Origin: an uncultured Saprospiraceae bacterium
GTDB lineage: Bacteria > Bacteroidota > Bacteroidia > Chitinophagales > Saprospiraceae
Assembly: GCA_937959375.1 (NCBI GenBank)
Contig: CALGLS010000104.1
Location: 1-12,759, forward strand
DNA length: 12,759 bases
Reading direction: 5' to 3'
This document shows, piece by piece, positions 1 through 10,400 of the stretch (within the stretch, counting starts at the first letter, position 1; every line of letters starts with the position of its first letter). The notes under the pieces are model-generated. The model was not told the DNA's origin. It made no database searches and saw nothing but the letters and a program-made list of their open reading frames with translations. Made by a program: the position numbers and the translations under genes.

Positions 1-175
1 CATCGGTTTGTTCTACACTGTTAAGTTCTTCCCAAATGTTACCGCCAAAATCGCGATCCCATTGCGGAATGGTTTGCGCCATTACGGTATCAGGTGCCGC
101 AAAGAGTGCGAGCATGGTACAAATCAAAATAGACTTGTAGAAATAATATTTTAAAGTGAGGCTGGGGGGCTTCAT
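1..175 (-). CDS. Secreted protein, N-terminal fragment (signal peptide + start of repeat-like mature region)
   Basis: Only the first 58 codons are visible; the gene runs off the left edge. The start is the ATG at 173-175, with an in-frame TAA four codons upstream (185-187), so translation cannot begin earlier. Residues 1-13 form a basic n-region (MKPPSLTLKYYFYK), followed by a hydrophobic core (SILICTMLALFAAP) and a likely signal peptidase I site after TVMA. The mature start reads QTIPQWDRDFGGNIWEELNSV then EQTD. This resembles the repeats beginning W-D-x-x-F/Y-G-G and ending Q-T-x-D-G-G found in many large exported Bacteroidota proteins, often with a type IX secretion tail; no tail can be checked here. 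Function is unknown. An unusually long leader (about 300 nt) separates it from the candidate promoter at 484-516. It has no evident link to the biosynthetic genes. The gene call is fairly sure; the family resemblance is inference. Confidence 0.72.
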   Translation of the reverse strand, partial: MKPPSLTLKYYFYKSILICTMLALFAAPDTVMAQTIPQWDRDFGGNIWEELNSVEQTD

Positions 176-259
176 AATTAGTGATTAGGTTGATTGTGCT
201 TTATAACGAATAAGTAAATAAATCATTACTTCTAGTTCATATTTTGGTGTTCAAATAGT

Positions 260-278
260 GCATTGAGCCAATGCTCAA
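260..278. repeat. Two overlapping, mutually exclusive short inverted repeats
   Basis: GCATTG (260-265) pairs with CAATGC (269-274) across a 3-nt loop. TTGAGC (263-268) pairs with GCTCAA (273-278) across a 4-nt loop. The two share bases, so only one can form at a time. They lie in the predicted leader of the left-edge gene, about 85 nt before its start. Each stem is only 6 bp and no T-tract follows on either strand, so a regulatory role is uncertain. Confidence 0.35.
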
Positions 279-390
279 AACCACATAATTAATGCGATTT
301 GTTACGTTTGGTTTATTTTCAAATAATCCTGCTAAGATTACTTGATCAAATGTCAATAAGGGCTTAGAAATTAAATGGAAAGTTGCCTAT

Positions 391-407
391 TAATTAAAAC
401 TTAATTA
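391..407. repeat. AT-only 7-bp perfect inverted repeat
   Basis: TAATTAA (391-397), spacer AAC, TTAATTA (401-407). The symmetry is perfect but the bases are all A/T, so it would be a weak RNA hairpin; as DNA it could be a regulator half-site pair. It lies downstream of the candidate promoter at 484-516 on the minus strand. Chance occurrence in such AT-rich DNA is quite possible. Confidence 0.3.
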
Positions 408-483
408 GAATCAGTTTTTGATATTTCAATTAAAATGGGGTAAAAGCGGTTTTAGGCGTAGTGTGGGTGTAATTCTAACAGTA

Positions 484-516
484 CAAAGATAGTTTATTCT
501 TGTTCATTTCACCAAA
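484..516 (-). promoter_or_regulatory. Candidate Bacteroidota housekeeping promoter (-33 TTTG / -7 TATCTTTG)
   Basis: On the minus strand TTTG (516-513) is followed after 21 nt by TATCTTTG (491-484). This matches the Bacteroidota primary-sigma consensus TTTG-N17-23-TAnnTTTG exactly. Transcription would start near 477-480 and run left into the secreted-protein gene at 175, giving a leader of about 300 nt. The -33 element lies within the T-tract of the candidate terminator at 514-536. Confidence 0.5.
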
Positions 517-536
517 AAGACTCCTCAAAATGTCTT
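514..536 (-). terminator. Weak candidate intrinsic terminator after the PPTase gene
   Basis: Reading the minus strand just past the PPTase stop, AAGAC (536-532) pairs with GTCTT (521-517) across a 10-nt loop, and the right arm runs into five T residues. The stem is only 5 bp, so it would be inefficient, but its place 12 nt after the TAG stop fits the end of a transcript carrying the NRPS-PKS and PPTase genes. Confidence 0.35.
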
Positions 537-547
537 AATTTAGCTAA

Positions 548-1306
548 CTAAAAGTGAACAAAGGAATATGAAGGAGGACTTTTAAGGGTAGCCACGCTTG
601 CGAAATAATCCAATCCGATCTTAAATGACTGAATATCATAACTATTGCCATTGAAATCAGCTAATACTCCTACTCCTACAAAGTCCGAAAAAGAGGCCAA
701 TGTATTTATTTTCTTTATTTCGCTAGTGAGTCCCACTTCCATGGCTTTGAGCAGTGCCTCTTTGCGTGTCCATAGCTTGTAAAAGAGTTGTGGATTTGTA
801 TTGCTTATAACTGTATTAAGTTCATCTGAATGGTAATGCGTATGCGCAATTAGTTGGGTATCTACTTTAGAATGAATACATTCAATATCAACTCCGACTT
901 CGATTCCATCAAAACGAAAGGCCAATACAACTAGGTCACCGGAATGACTCATGTTGAAGGATATTTTCGGAAACTTTGGCAGATAAGGTTTTTTGTATTT
1001 TGTAAAGGCTATTTCTACTTTTTCTTCTCCTGTGTATTGTTTGATAATTTCGTGCAGCATACCATGAGCAAGCGTATATCGATTACGGTCTTTTGATGAA
1101 CGAAAGCGTTCTGTCTTTTCTACTTTATCAAATGGCAATTTACTTTTCAACATTATGATTTCGTCTTCGGTAACTTTCGTTAAATCACCTATCCATACGT
1201 CAAGTTGTCCTTCTCTTTCTGAGCAATGCGACACTTGGTTTATCCAATTGATTTCGGATAAATCGGTACAGGTTAGTTGTATTTTATTTTGAACTGCTTC
1301 TTGCAT
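548..1306 (-). CDS. Sfp-type 4'-phosphopantetheinyl transferase
   Basis: This enzyme moves the 4'-phosphopantetheine arm of coenzyme A onto the conserved serine of carrier-protein domains, converting them from apo to holo form. The 252-residue length suits the Sfp/Gsp family (roughly 220-250). Visible signatures are ERFRSSKDRNRYTLAHG (66-82), the NMSHS box (118-122), the Mg-binding GVDIE (138-142; D140, E142) and WTRKEALLKA (179-188; E183, K187), the second hallmark motif. All key acidic and basic residues are present. The start is the ATG at 1304-1306, with an in-frame TAA five codons upstream (1319-1321) and an A-rich CCTAAAA leader instead of a Shine-Dalgarno site. It follows the NRPS-PKS gene on the same strand after 166 bp, and I see no promoter in that gap, so co-transcription is likely. 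Its obvious targets are the carrier serines S348, S1703 and S3371 of the neighbouring megasynthase, though it may also serve other carriers in the cell. Confidence 0.95.
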   Translation of the reverse strand: MQEAVQNKIQLTCTDLSEINWINQVSHCSEREGQLDVWIGDLTKVTEDEIIMLKSKLPFDKVEKTERFRSSKDRNRYTLAHGMLHEIIKQYTGEEKVEIAFTKYKKPYLPKFPKISFNMSHSGDLVVLAFRFDGIEVGVDIECIHSKVDTQLIAHTHYHSDELNTVISNTNPQLFYKLWTRKEALLKAMEVGLTSEIKKINTLASFSDFVGVGVLADFNGNSYDIQSFKIGLDYFASVATLKSPPSYSFVHF

Positions 1307-1412
1307 TTTTAGGTTACATTAGAACTTTGAAAGCTATTTTTTATTTAATGAATCTTCAACGTATTTCAATCACCACACGATCAAATCAATGAGGTAAGCG
1401 TTCTGAAGTTTT

Positions 1413-1442
1413 ACCCAAGCGTAGATCCCTACGTTATTGGGT
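1413..1442. repeat. Palindromic hairpin element downstream of the NRPS-PKS gene
   Basis: ACCCAA (1413-1418) pairs with TTGGGT (1437-1442) and CGTAG (1420-1424) with CTACG (1429-1433), leaving an ATCC loop and a 1-nt/3-nt internal bulge. With 11 paired bases this is the strongest palindrome I noticed in the non-coding part of the window. It is not followed by a T-tract, so it is not a classic intrinsic terminator; it could stabilise the 3' end of the NRPS-PKS mRNA, act as a processing site, or be a copy of a dispersed palindromic repeat. Confidence 0.55.
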
Positions 1443-1443
1443 A

Positions 1444-1464
1444 CTTCCCACTTCCCACTTCCCA
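1444..1464. repeat. Tandem 7-bp repeat, three copies (CTTCCCA)
   Basis: Three perfect head-to-tail copies of CTTCCCA occupy 1444-1450, 1451-1457 and 1458-1464. On the coding (minus) strand they read TGGGAAG and begin 8 nt past the TAG stop of the NRPS-PKS gene. The 7-bp period would shift any reading frame, so copy number would matter if the tract were ever translated; here it lies outside the coding region. Confidence 0.85.
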
Positions 1465-1472
1465 CCTCACAT

Positions 1473-4400
1473 CTACATTGTCGGCAATTTCCCATTCTTA
1501 CCTTGTCTACCATTAGGCAAATTTTCATTCCGGTTTTTCGCCAATTCATCTAGGCATCTTTGCAATACTTTTGCGAATTGAGGTCCATTTTCTTGATCAA
1601 ATAAATTCAAATGATCACCTGGTACTTCCGCGATTATGATTCCTCCTTTTGCAAAAGGCTTCCAACCCAAAAACTCAAAATCTTCTAGATAAAACCGTTT
1701 CTCTTTTGCGCGGAACAAATGTATCGGTCCGTCATAAGGATTGATCTTGTAGTTGTTGAATGCAATATGATTCATACGATCAACGAGTGATAGATAATCT
1801 GCTTCTGAATTTTCTACTTCCTTCTTCTCGTCATGTGTTCGTCCCCACAACCATCGTTTATATCGTCGCTTTAAAACGTGGGATTTGTATTTCAAATTTG
1901 GAATTGGATTCTTCGCAATAGTGGATAGATTCCAACCTACTTTTTTACTCAATTCTTTCATCTGGTCGTAGTAACTCTTCTTTCCATCACCTGCCGCCAA
2001 ATGTCCGCGAACCACAGTGTCAAATACGCCGAGCATTCCTATTTCTTTCCCCATTGCCTTGAGCTGTTTAGCCATTTCAAAAGCAATCAAACCTCCAAAG
2101 GAATAACCTGCCAATAGATAAGGACCATCAGGGTTCTGTTCTAAAATTTCAGAAATATAATGTGCTGCCATATCTTCTATTCGATCTAGCGGACTTGCTT
2201 CTCCATTCAATCCTCTTGCTTGCAGTGCATAGATCGGCTGATCTTTATCCATGTGCGCTGCTAATGTTTGAAACATCAAAATGTGCAAGCCAGCACCGTG
2301 TACCAAATAAATAGGATCTTTCGTTCCTGTTTTCCGAATCGGTACCAAACAAGATTTCTTCCGCTTTGCTCGATGTCGATTAGCAGGGCTTTCATTTACC
2401 CTGATCTGTTGTCTCACTTGCTTCCCACCATCAATTTTCTGATGATCAGACAGGTTCCCATTTGCACCCAACAATTCATTCAATTCAGAGTCTGCCTGGT
2501 CCATTTCCTTTTGAGTCAATACAGGTCGCTCTGCAAGAATTTCTTCTGCTAGTTCCGCAATCGTCGCATTTTCCAGAAGAGTAGAAAGCGGTAATTTAAC
2601 ACCTGCCTTTTTCTCAATCTCTGCCATCAAGTTCACCGCGATTAATGAGTGACCTCCTAGTTCAAAGAAATTATCGTTGACACCAATTTCAGCAACACCC
2701 AATAGTCGCGTCCAAATTTCATTCAATATTTTTTCTTCCGCTGTCGCTGCTGCCACAAAACCTGTTTCCAACTCATCTCGCGAATAATCTGGTACTGGTA
2801 ATTTCTTGCGGTCTATTTTCAAAGTTCCTGTCAAAGGAAAGGCCTCCATTTCTACAAAGGCAGATGGCAACATATACTCCGGCAATTTCTCCTTGAGATA
2901 GGTTTTTATTTTTGCATAATCTAGTTGTTGGTTTTCCTTCATTACCACATAAGCAACGATGCGTTTGTTATCCGTTTGATCTTCTCGTACGATCACAACT
3001 ACTTCACCCACTCCTTCATATTGTGCAATCAAAGTTTCAATTTCTCCCAACTCAATTCTAAATCCACGGACCTTTACCTGATGATCTACTCTTCCAATAA
3101 AATCAATATCTCCATCGTGCAAATAACGCGCAAGATCACCTGTACGGTAAAGCATTTCAGATGGATTAAATGGATTAGTAACAAACTTTTCTTTATTCAA
3201 TTCTGGTCGCTTGAAATAACCATTTGGGGCAACCCCTACTCCACCTACGTAGATCTCTCCTGCTACTCCGATCGGAACAGGTTGCTGCCATTTATCTAAA
3301 ATATAAACCTGCGCATTCTTGATTGGATAACCAACAGGTTCGTAAACTGTATCCATCTTTGTCGACAATCTATCGCCTTCTAATTTTCGACAGGTCGTAT
3401 AAATTGTCGTCTCAGAAGGACCATATAAATTCCATAGCCCTTTTCCACGTAGCAACAATTGATTGGCTAATTCCTTAGTCAGCGCTTCTCCAATGCTATT
3501 GATCTTTAAATTATTTTTGCCAGTCCAGCCTGCCATCAAAAGCATTCGCCAAGTAGATGGTGTGGCTTGCATGTAAGTAATTCGAGATTTATCGATTCGT
3601 TCTTTGAGTGAGAATCCATCGACGACTTCTTGCTGACTTGCAATCACTACCTGTGCACCAACAAACAAAGGCAAAAAGAAATCTTGTACCGATGGATCGA
3701 AAGAAACGGAGGCGACACTCAACACAATATCATCTGGTTCAAATCCCATCGCTTCGCCAATAGCAAGGTTATGGTCAATCACTGCATTGTGAGGAATCAC
3801 AATTCCTTTTGGACGACCAGTCGAACCAGAAGTATAAATGATGTAGGCCATATCTTTGGAAGTCAAACCTATATCTACATTAGAATCGTCGTATTTTTTC
3901 AAATCATGCTTTTCCAAAAAGAGCAAATTTTTCGCTCCGTCTGGAATGCGATCCATCATGTTTGTTCGCGTAAGCAGCAGCTCCGCTTGTGCGTCTTCCA
4001 AAATTACTTGAATTCGATCTTTCGGATTTCCTGGATCTAATGGCACGTAGATGCCACCTGCTTTGAGAATCGCCAACAGACCAACCAACAGTTCAGTTGA
4101 ACGCTCCATATAAATTCCAACAAAGTCGCCACGCTTCACTTTCTTTTCTATCAGTACTCGAGCCAATTGATTGGAACGTTTGTTCAATTCATCGTAAGTC
4201 AACTTCACATCCTTACTTTCTACAGCAATGTGATTGGGTGTTTTTACAACTTGTTGTTGAAACAATTCATGGATGCACAAATCATCCGGATAAGGTGCCT
4301 CTGTTGCGGTCCAAACATCGAGTAGAATATCTTTTTCGCTTTTTGGCAAAATGTCTAAGTGACAAATCTTTGCCGACGGATCTTTGACAATTGAATTTAA

Positions 4401-7400
4401 GAAGACTTTGAATTCGTCCAACCTGCGAACGATAGTCGCTTTATCAAAAAGATCTTTATTGTAGGTCCAATCAAACTCAACACCTGACTGCGTTGGTTTT
4501 ACATTGATAAAAATATCGAAGGTTTCGTAATTTCTTGGAATTGGATTCATCTCCACCTTGAGCGCACCAAATTTGAGATCCCCCATTTCAGAATCCATGT
4601 TGAATAGAATAGAAATTAATGGTTGGCGACTCAGGTCTCTTGGCAAATCCAGTTTCTTCGCTAAAGAACCTAAACTATAATTTTGGTATTCAAAGGCATC
4701 GAATATTTTGTTTCGCGCTAGTTTTAAGTGTTTTGCAAATGTTTCTTCTGGATTGGTGCGCATTCGAATTGGCAATAAACTCACACCGTGTGTTACCAAA
4801 TCTTGATTACCAGCAATCGACTGTCCAGCAGCTACGATTCCTAAAACGAAATCTTCTTGGTTAGATAAGCGTTGAATAAAGGATTGGAAAGCAGCGTACA
4901 TCATTACGAAAGTGGTGACCCCTTCTTTGTTTGCAACTGTTTTGAGTTGATCAAAAAGCTGTGCATCAATGATCATCTTTTCAGAATCTGCACCATAAGT
5001 TTTTGTGGCTGGTCGGCTACGGTCTGTAGGAAATTCTAAGATTGGAATATCATCTGCAAATTCATTTATCCAGTATGCTTCTGTTTCTTTTCTTTCTTCA
5101 CTTGCCAAGTCTGCTTCTCGTTCTATTGCATATTCACTGATTTGCTTGGGTGCTTTTAGCTCCACTTTTTTGCCTGCAGTTAGCAAGGTATAAATCTTAC
5201 TCAAATCGTTTACCAAAACACCGCAAGAATAACCATCTGCAATTCCGTGATGCGCTGTTAAAAATAAATGATGTTCTTCAACACTAAATCGAACGATCTT
5301 TGCGCGGAATAATGGCCCCGTAAAAATATCCATCGGTTTTTCCACTTCTTCATTGCGCAACACTCCAAATTGTTTTTGGCGCTCAGCCTCATCTAAAACA
5401 GACAAATCAATCAACGGCAAATCAAATTCAATACTTGGATAAATATTTTGAGTTGTCGTTTCACTATCGTAAACCGTACGCAGCGCTTCATGTCTATTCA
5501 CTAAAAGTTGTAAAGCATTTCTTAGTTTGTCAACATCTAACTTTCCGGTAAGTGTAATATCGGAGGCCAAGTTATAGGCAGCAGCGGCACCATCGCTGAG
5601 GCGTTGTTCAACCCAAACTTCTTTTTGTCCTTCCGTCAGCGGAACGTTTATGATCGTTTGGTCGACCTTATGATTTGTATCAACCGCAGCTAAACCATTT
5701 GCTGTTGGAGGTGCCACAATCTTGTTGTGAACCAAGGCATCAGCTACGGTGAGTTGAAAAAAACCAGCCGTCTGCATTTCTTTGATACTCTCTTCGAACA
5801 TCCGATACGTAAAGTCCAAATCCTCTTCTGTATGTGCAACAGAGAGTAAGGCTGCTTTTTCTTTTATGTGAATTCCTTTGAGTCGCATGTAGTAGAAAAA
5901 CAAAGCGGACAGCGGATTCTTATCTGTTATTTTGATGGCGATCACAGAAGCTGTTGACAAAATTTGCAAGGGAACTTTTGTTGTTTCTACCAATGTTTTT
6001 AGCCTTTCAGCAAAACGTGCTGTTTTTTCGTTGAGTTCATCAAACATGGGTTGTCCACGTCGTTTGATCTCAAGTAAAGCGGCATAAGCTGACGCCAAAC
6101 TAACAGGATGCTTACAGAATGTTCCACCAAAGAAAGTAACACCTGCTTCGGGAATGGAATCATCTCCATACTGCCATTGTCCGCCATCAAATACATCGAG
6201 GAAGCGAGACTTTCCTGCGACTGCTGCCATTGGTAAACCACCAGAAAGTATTTTGCCATAAGCAACAATATCTGCATCAATTCCATACCAACCTTGTGCA
6301 CCTCGCACACCTACTCGAAAACCGGTGATCATCTCATCGAAGATCAAAGCAATATCATTTTCTTCGGTTACTTTACGAATGGCTTTAAACAATTCGAATG
6401 GTTGGCGCGTTGGTAAATTTGGTTGAATGGGTTCAATCAAAACCGCTGCCAAATCATCAGCATGTTCTTCTATTTTTTTGATCACATCTGGATCGTCATA
6501 GTTTAACACAATGACTTGCTCCACTAATGATTGCGGAATTCCGGGTGCTGTTGGCATCGAATGGTTCTTCCCATTTCGGATAACGGAACGCACCAACAAC
6601 TCATCTGCAATACCATGATAGTCTCCTTCAAAAACGATGATTTTGTCTTTGTAAGTTACCGTTCTTGCTGCACGAATAGCGGCAGAAAGTGCCTCTGATC
6701 CAGTGTTGACAAATGAAGCTCTTTCACAACCAGTCAATTCACAAATTAGATCGGCGACTTTCTTAGCAAGTGGTGTCAGTACACCCAATTCAAAGCCTTT
6801 GTCAACTTGTTCTTTTATTGCCTCCTGAATAAAATCAGGTGAGTGTCCAAATAGGTTTATACCAAATGAACTTCTAAAATCAATGTATTCATTTCCATCC
6901 GTATCCCAAACTTTAGAACCTTTAGAGCGATCTACCAAAATTTGGTAAACCATATCTTTCCACATCTTGTTGAAGCCAACAATGGATCGTGGATCTGCTA
7001 GATGCTTTCGCTGTGACTGTACCCAAAGTTGTGAACTCTTTGTTTGCCCAACGTAGCGTTCGATCAAATCATCTAGATATTTTATTTCTCGTTCTGTCAG
7101 ATTTTCTCTACTCTTTTTCTCGATTGGTTTCCATGGACCGAATGCTTCTCCTTTTTTAATAACTACCTTTTCTGTTGCAGCACTACTTTTCTTTGCTGGT
7201 TTTGATTCAGGAACATTTGTTGTTGGTGTATGGCTTACTTTGTTTGTTGTTGGTAGCACTCTAGCTGGCTGAGGTGTAGCAGTTACGCCATTTCCACTAA
7301 TCCCTGTTGCTGTATGTCCGTTCATCAAATTCAATTGCTGCTGCATGATTTGCAACTGTTGTTGAATTAATGCTTCCAAATTGTTAGACGCTTGGAAATT

Positions 7401-10400
7401 AACATTTTGTACGGGAGCTTGCGGTTGAATAATTTGTGGTGCCGAGGTAGCTATATTTGCTGGAGGCGGTGCCGGTTGTTGCGCTGCATTCAACTCTGCT
7501 AACTCATTTGCATAAGCATCAGCTGGTAATTGTTGATCTATAAAATGTCCAAGTTTATCCAGTGTAGGTGCTTCATCAAATAATTGGCGGAAGTTTAATT
7601 TAACATTGAACGCCTTTTTGATTTTAGCAATAGACTGCGTTAGGAATAAAGAATCAAATCCCAATTCCAAAAACGTAGCATGATCGACGAGATCATCTAT
7701 TGGCAATCCACTTAACTGATGGAAAATGTTTTTCAATTCTCCAATCAAATACGCTTTCCTACTGATCGGATCAACGGACTCCCCTGCTCCATTGTGTAAA
7801 TTTTCTTCATTCATTACTATATAGTTTGTAGACGCAGGTGGCTGAGTGACCAAAGGCTTGGCATCAATCCAGTAGCGTTTTCGTTCAAAAGGATAAGTTG
7901 GTAAAGTTATACGACGGTGATTTGCGATAACATTTTCCCACTTAATAGGTACGGCTGACAACCAAAGTTGTCCTAAGCTTTTCAACAAGAAAGAACGATC
8001 GGGGGTGGTTTCTTTCGGATGTCTCAAAGAGGCTAGTATGACCTGATTATTTTTTCGTGCAGGATGTTGTTTGGTAAATGTGCTTAGCGTTTGTCCTGGG
8101 CCCACTTCCAAGAACAAACGGTTTTCTAAATTCAATAAGGTTTCAATCCCATCTGCGAAACGAACTGTTCTACGCAAGTGATTCAACCAATATTCTGGTG
8201 TTTGTATTTCATCTGCTTTTGCAAAATCACCATTGAGATTTGAGATCAAAGGAATTTGTGGCGGATGAAAAGTAACCTGTTTTAGAAAAGCGCGAAACTC
8301 TTCCAAAATTGGTTCAACCATATAAGAATGCGCCGCCACTTTTATTTGCAAGCGCGGTGCATGAATTTCTTCTTTGTTTAATTTTGCTTTGATGCGATCA
8401 ATTGCAGCGGTAGATCCTGAGACGACGCAGTAGTCTGGTTTGTTGATGGCTGCAAAATCTAGTTCGTCATCCATATACTTTTTGGCATCAGCCTCTGACA
8501 TTGGAATACTCAACATTCCACCTTCCTCTAATTCTAAAAAGAGCTTACCACGTTTTGCAACTAAAGCCAATGCATCTTCTAGCGAAAGTACACCAGCCAG
8601 ACAGGCCGCTACATATTCACCAAGGCTGTGGCCAATCATTTCGGTTGGCACCAAGCCCCATGACATCCAAAGTTGCGCCGTTGCATATTCGATGGTAAAC
8701 AACAAACTTATGCCATGAGAAGCGTCAGTGATTGGCTCACTATTTTTATGATCAGGATATAAAATTTCTTTCAATGCCAAATCATGATCACGTTCCAAAA
8801 TTGCTAGGCACTGATCCACTGCTTCTTTAAACACAGGTTCAGATGTATACAATCCAAGCCCCATATTGGTATGCTGCGCTCCTCCTCCAGGGAACATGAA
8901 AACGATATTTTCTTGTTTTGTCTTTGCTATTTTTGTTTGCACCTGACTTTTGTCAATATTGACTAAGGCAGTTACCAAGCCCTTGTTTATTTGTTCAGCG
9001 ACAAGGGTTCGGCGGTGCGTATATTGTCTACGTCCATTTTGCAAGGTAGCTGCAAGATGATCTAAATTTGTGTTTGGATTTTCTTTTAAGAATGTTCCAA
9101 GATTTTTTGTAGCGGTATCAAGCGCCGTTTCTGTTTTTGCGGAAAGCACTAGTAACTGCGTTTTGGTTTCAGCTGTCTCCTCTCCTATTATCGGCGCTTC
9201 TTCTAAAACAACATGCACGTTTGTACCGCCTAATCCGAATGAGCTAACTCCAGCACGACGAGGTGTTTCCGTTCGCTTCCATGGAGCCAATTTATCGTTG
9301 ACGTAAAAAGGTGTTTGCTCTATTTGAAGCTGCGGATTTGGTTTTGTAAAATTCAAACTCGCTGGTAGTTGCTCGTGTTTTAGAGCAAGTACTGTTTTGA
9401 TAATTCCTGCGATACAGGCACCTGCATCGAGATGTCCAATATTAGTTTTCACAGAACCAATTGCACAAAATGATTTTTTATCGGTATGTGCTCGGAATGC
9501 TTTTGTGAGGCCAGCCATTTCGATTGGGTCACCGATGTTGGTTCCCGTTCCGTGTGCTTCTACATAGCTGATTGTAGTTGGATCAACTCCTGCGTTTTCG
9601 TAAGCATCTAAGATGGTACGAGATTGTCCGTTGACACTTGGAGCAGTGAATCCGACTTTGTCATCTCCATCATTTCCAATGGCAGAACCTTTGATAACTG
9701 CATGAATGGTGTCCCCATCTGCAATGGCTTGATCCAGTTTTTTTATGACAATAAAAGCCATTCCGTGACCGCGCACCATTCCGTTGGCATCTGCATCAAA
9801 AGCACGGATGTAACCATCAGGAGAAAGGGCGTGTCCTTCTTTGTGCAAATGACCAGAGGCCACTGGCGGTTGTATTCTACCTCCTCCGACGATGATCATA
9901 TCGCTATCACCAGCTCTCAAGTTTTGACAAGCCAAATGCAAAGCAACTCCTGAGGAAGAACAGGCCGTTTGGATATTGACTGCAGGACCTTTCAAATTTA
10001 ATTTATAAGCTACCCTTGTGGAAGGGAAATCTTTTTCTAATGTAATTCCCAATTGAAAATCATCAACCGACTTAAAATAATTGGGATGCGTAATGACGTT
10101 GTTGACCAAATATGTATTTCGGGCAACGCCACCGAACACACCGATTTTTTTATCCGTTCGACTGTGGTCGTAACCTGAATCTTCTAATGCAGCATAAGCC
10201 TCTTCTAAAAAGAGTCGATGTTGCGGATCCATCAATTCCGCTTCTTTTGGTAGATAACCAAAAAACTCAGCGGCGAAGGTATCTGCACCTTCTAGATACA
10301 TACCTCTGTTGACGTAGTCGGGATCGTTCAGCAATTGAGGATCGAGTCCTTCTCGGATTAGATCTTCAGCGGTAAAGGTGGTACTGACATCGGTTTCGTT

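Larger units (their letters stand above)
176..547. other. 372-bp AT-rich intergenic region with no gene
   Basis: I find no credible coding sequence on either strand; the few ATG or ATG-like starts are closed within about ten codons. The stretch holds, from the right, a weak terminator candidate (514-536), a Bacteroidota-type promoter (484-516), an AT-only perfect inverted repeat (391-407) and two overlapping small inverted repeats (260-278). It separates the PPTase stop codon from the start of the secreted-protein gene, so most of it would be the 5' leader of that gene's transcript. Confidence 0.7.
1307..1472. other. 166-bp gap between NRPS-PKS and PPTase genes with repeat-type DNA
   Basis: The right half (about 1413-1472) contains a palindrome and a 7-bp tandem repeat and looks like a small dispersed-repeat insertion. 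The left half (1307-1412) shows nothing I can name. No sequence within it fits the Bacteroidota promoter consensus well; the nearest, CAAATCAA at 1382-1389 (minus strand TTGATTTG), has a mismatch and no properly spaced -33 element. Confidence 0.6.

Noticed and set aside
1382..1419. Possible separate promoter for the PPTase gene (TTGATTTG with a CTTG upstream)
   Set aside because: One mismatch in each box and a 26-nt spacer, outside the 17-23 nt range.
5999..6310. Minus-strand 103-codon open frame inside the aminotransferase region
   Set aside because: It is a frame-shifted shadow of the AMT domain, whose main frame is continuous and has all catalytic residues.
7764..7958. Hidden ketoreductase or methyltransferase between AT and ACP
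   Set aside because: Only about 65 residues separate the two domains, too short for either, and no nucleotide-binding glycine motif is present.
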